From UBA8290 sp964230965 (GTDB lineage Bacteria > Bacillota_I > Bacilli_A > Acholeplasmatales > Acholeplasmataceae), in NCBI GenBank assembly GCA_964230965.1, contig CAXRJA010000074.1, forward strand, positions 1-6,723: a stretch of DNA of 6,723 bases, read 5' to 3'. The position numbers and the translations under genes are program-made. The number at the start of each line of letters is the position of its first letter. The stretch's first letter is position 1. Of this stretch, positions 5,601-6,723 are shown piece by piece. Below the pieces are notes generated by a model. That model saw nothing but the letters and a program-made list of their open reading frames with translations, made no database searches and was not told the DNA's origin.

Positions 5601-6230
5601 ATGAGTCAAGCACAATCAAAAAAACAAGTGAGTAAAGAAACAAACATGAGACAGCGACCACTATCCAAAGGGGAACTCCTTCTTATGCGCGTCGGTGTTG
5701 CAGTTATATTATTGACCGTTGCGATTATTGTTACCATCGTTGTAATTGCAACTCTAGATAACGAAGAAGAAGTCGTATTACCATTAGAAAACTATACCCA
5801 TATTGTTTCAAGCGATTTAACCTATATCATTGGAGATAATGGTAGTGGATCGTTTGGTGATTTCACTTATTTTCAAACCGATGATGAGAATGACTTAGAA
5901 ATTTATTCGATTCTTATGTCTTCAGATGCAGAGAACCCTTTATATATATTGTTATATCGATCAGGTAATCTGGAAGAAACTATATTGACATTTTTTAATG
6001 ATAACGAAGCGACATTGTTACTTGAAAATGTATTACTATTAGATTTAGATGATCCCATCAATGCAGATGTATTTTCTGTTCAAGCCGTGTTATCTCTAGG
6101 GATACCTCAAGCATCACCACAATCACTGGTTACATTTTATGTAGACTATAACGAAGAAAAAGAAGCATTCTTTGATACGGTATGGTCAGATACAACAAAC
6201 ATTCTAAAAAGTTTAGAAAATTTAGTATAA
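5601..6230 (+). CDS. Single-pass membrane protein with acidic, cysteine-free outer domain, function unknown
   Basis: I do not recognise this 209-residue protein. A basic N-terminal tail of about 30 residues (several Lys and Arg) precedes one clear membrane helix at about 31-51. This predicts an N-in, C-out topology with roughly 155 residues outside the membrane. The helix is not at the extreme N-terminus and shows no signal peptidase or lipobox cysteine site, so it probably stays as an anchor. The outer part is rich in Asp and Glu and contains no cysteine. The order of a predicted strand (LLLDLDD, 144-150), a helix-like stretch, and then a strand after a proline (SPQSLVTFY, 171-179) is reminiscent of the second half of a thioredoxin-like fold without the redox cysteines; this is a weak impression. 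The start at 5601 has AAGGAG at 5590-5595, 5 bases upstream and overlapping the acpS end. It is the last gene of the unit, directly before the terminator. Confidence 0.8.
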   Translation: MSQAQSKKQVSKETNMRQRPLSKGELLLMRVGVAVILLTVAIIVTIVVIATLDNEEEVVLPLENYTHIVSSDLTYIIGDNGSGSFGDFTYFQTDDENDLEIYSILMSSDAENPLYILLYRSGNLEETILTFFNDNEATLLLENVLLLDLDDPINADVFSVQAVLSLGIPQASPQSLVTFYVDYNEEKEAFFDTVWSDTTNILKSLENLV

Positions 6231-6249
6231 AAAAGGCGATGCCTTTTTT
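6229..6249 (+). terminator. Rho-independent terminator, short perfect hairpin
   Basis: AAAAAAGGC at 6229-6237 pairs perfectly with GCCTTTTTT at 6241-6249 around a three-base GAT loop. This gives a nine-base-pair stem with three GC pairs at the top and a T run on the 3' side. The left arm includes the last two bases of the TAA stop at 6228-6230. Because the arm is A-rich and the other T-rich, it could act in both directions. The low GC content makes it modest in strength, so partial read-through into tex is possible. Confidence 0.75.
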
Positions 6250-6253
6250 ATTT

Positions 6254-6258
6254 AGGAG
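6254..6258 (+). promoter_or_regulatory. Ribosome binding site of tex
   Basis: AGGAG lies 5 bases before the ATG at 6264, in the short gap after the terminator T run. It fixes the start of the gene cut by the window edge. Confidence 0.75.
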
Positions 6259-6263
6259 ACACA

Positions 6264-6723
6264 ATGAATTCAGAAATTATTAAGCAAATTAAAGATGCAA
6301 CACATATCTCAGAAAAACAAATTCAAACTGTTTTAAATTTACTAGATGAAGGGAATACCATTCCATTTATTTCAAGATATCGAAAAGAAGTTACAGGCGG
6401 ATTAGATGAAGAACAAATATTTTTAATTCATCAAACATGGTCGTATCAAAAAAATCTTTTTGAAAGAAAAGAAGATGTCATCCGTCTCATTGATGAAAAA
6501 GGTATGCTCACAGAACAATTAAAACAAGAGATTTTAACAGCTGAAAAGCTTGTTGATGTAGAAGATATATATCGTCCTTTTAAAGAAAAGAAAAAAACAA
6601 AAGCAACTGAAGCGATAGCTAAAGGACTTCAAGGGCTTTCTAATTTCTTTATGTTTTTATCGGATGAAGATCCAAAAGAAGAAGCAAAGAAATATGTAAA
6701 TGATGATGTTAAAACAGTTGAAG
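6264..6723 (+). CDS. tex: Tex-family RNA-binding protein, N-terminal part (3' end outside window)
   Basis: The first 153 codons of a Tex protein are visible, and the frame is still open at the window edge. Tex is a large (usually over 700 residues) cytoplasmic nucleic-acid-binding protein with an N-terminal helical region, a YqgF/RNase H-like domain, helix-hairpin-helix motifs and a C-terminal S1 domain. It has been linked to transcription and toxin gene expression. Only the helical N-terminal region is present here. It contains the family hallmark LLDEGNTIPFISRYRKE at 26-42, followed by TGGLDEEQI, the helix with LFERKEDVIRLI around 65-76, and VEDIYRPFKEKKKTKA at 99-114, close to LEDLYLPYKPKRRTRG in E. 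coli Tex. It has its own ribosome site but no convincing promoter in the 14 bases after the terminator stem. It may rely on read-through from the upstream unit. Confidence 0.93.
   Translation, partial: MNSEIIKQIKDATHISEKQIQTVLNLLDEGNTIPFISRYRKEVTGGLDEEQIFLIHQTWSYQKNLFERKEDVIRLIDEKGMLTEQLKQEILTAEKLVDVEDIYRPFKEKKKTKATEAIAKGLQGLSNFFMFLSDEDPKEEAKKYVNDDVKTVE

Larger units (their letters stand above)
433..6249 (+). other. Predicted eight-gene transcription unit
   Basis: Eight + strand genes run between the promoter-like element at 430-438 and the hairpin terminator at 6229-6249. Junctions are tight: 4-base ATGA overlaps at 900, 1820 and 5239, an 8-base overlap at 2754, a gap of 11 before 3398, no gap at 4310 and a gap of 2 before 5601. 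I see no convincing terminator inside the unit. Co-transcription and translational coupling are inferred from this spacing. Internal promoters within coding sequence cannot be excluded. Confidence 0.7.

Noticed and set aside
6226..6231. TATAAA as a -10 element for tex
   Set aside because: There is no acceptable -35 at the right distance, it overlaps the stop codon and terminator stem, and such hexamers are frequent in AT-rich DNA.
1..6723. Defence system, mobile element or horizontally acquired island
   Set aside because: All recognised genes are housekeeping, on one strand, in a partly conserved Firmicutes order, with no transposase, integrase, long repeats or obvious shift in base composition.

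Overview
The window is a compact, single-strand stretch of an AT-rich genome. All nine complete or cut genes are on the + strand. TGA is used as a stop (at 901, 1821 and 5240) and every tryptophan seen is TGG, so this is the standard bacterial code. AT richness, good Shine-Dalgarno sites and a Firmicutes-like gene order (uvrA, hprK, lgt, a ppaX-like gene, trxB, whiA) suggest a Bacillota-related organism. A Mollicutes lineage that kept the standard code, such as Acholeplasma or Izemoplasma, fits best. Mycoplasma, Ureaplasma and Spiroplasma are excluded by the code. The genus is inference.

Layout: 1-418 is the 3' end of uvrA (excision repair). A perfect extended -10 element (TGATATAAT, 430-438) follows, placed so that transcription should begin at or next to the ATG at 445. 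From 445 to 6230 lie eight tightly packed genes, with overlaps of 4 or 8 bases or gaps of 0 to 11: a small four-helix membrane protein, hprK, lgt, a ppaX-like HAD phosphatase, trxB, whiA, acpS and a single-pass membrane protein of unknown role. A short hairpin with a T run (6229-6249) closes the unit. The 5' end of tex begins at 6264 and runs out of the window.

How the genes fit together: HprK phosphorylates HPr on serine and removes the phosphate by phosphorolysis, which releases pyrophosphate. The PpaX-type phosphatase two genes downstream can hydrolyse that pyrophosphate. Lgt starts lipoprotein maturation, TrxB supplies reducing power for thiol-disulfide exchange, WhiA is a DNA-binding protein linked to division and growth in Firmicutes, and AcpS activates acyl carrier protein. 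These are mostly housekeeping functions.

No mobile element, CRISPR array, tRNA or rRNA is visible, no gene-free stretch exceeds 300 bases, and I see no clear novel system. The points most worth checking are a thioredoxin reductase that has lost the NADPH-phosphate binding residues, a probable leaderless transcript start at 445, an Lgt with an extra N-terminal hydrophobic segment, and two uncharacterised membrane proteins that bracket the operon.
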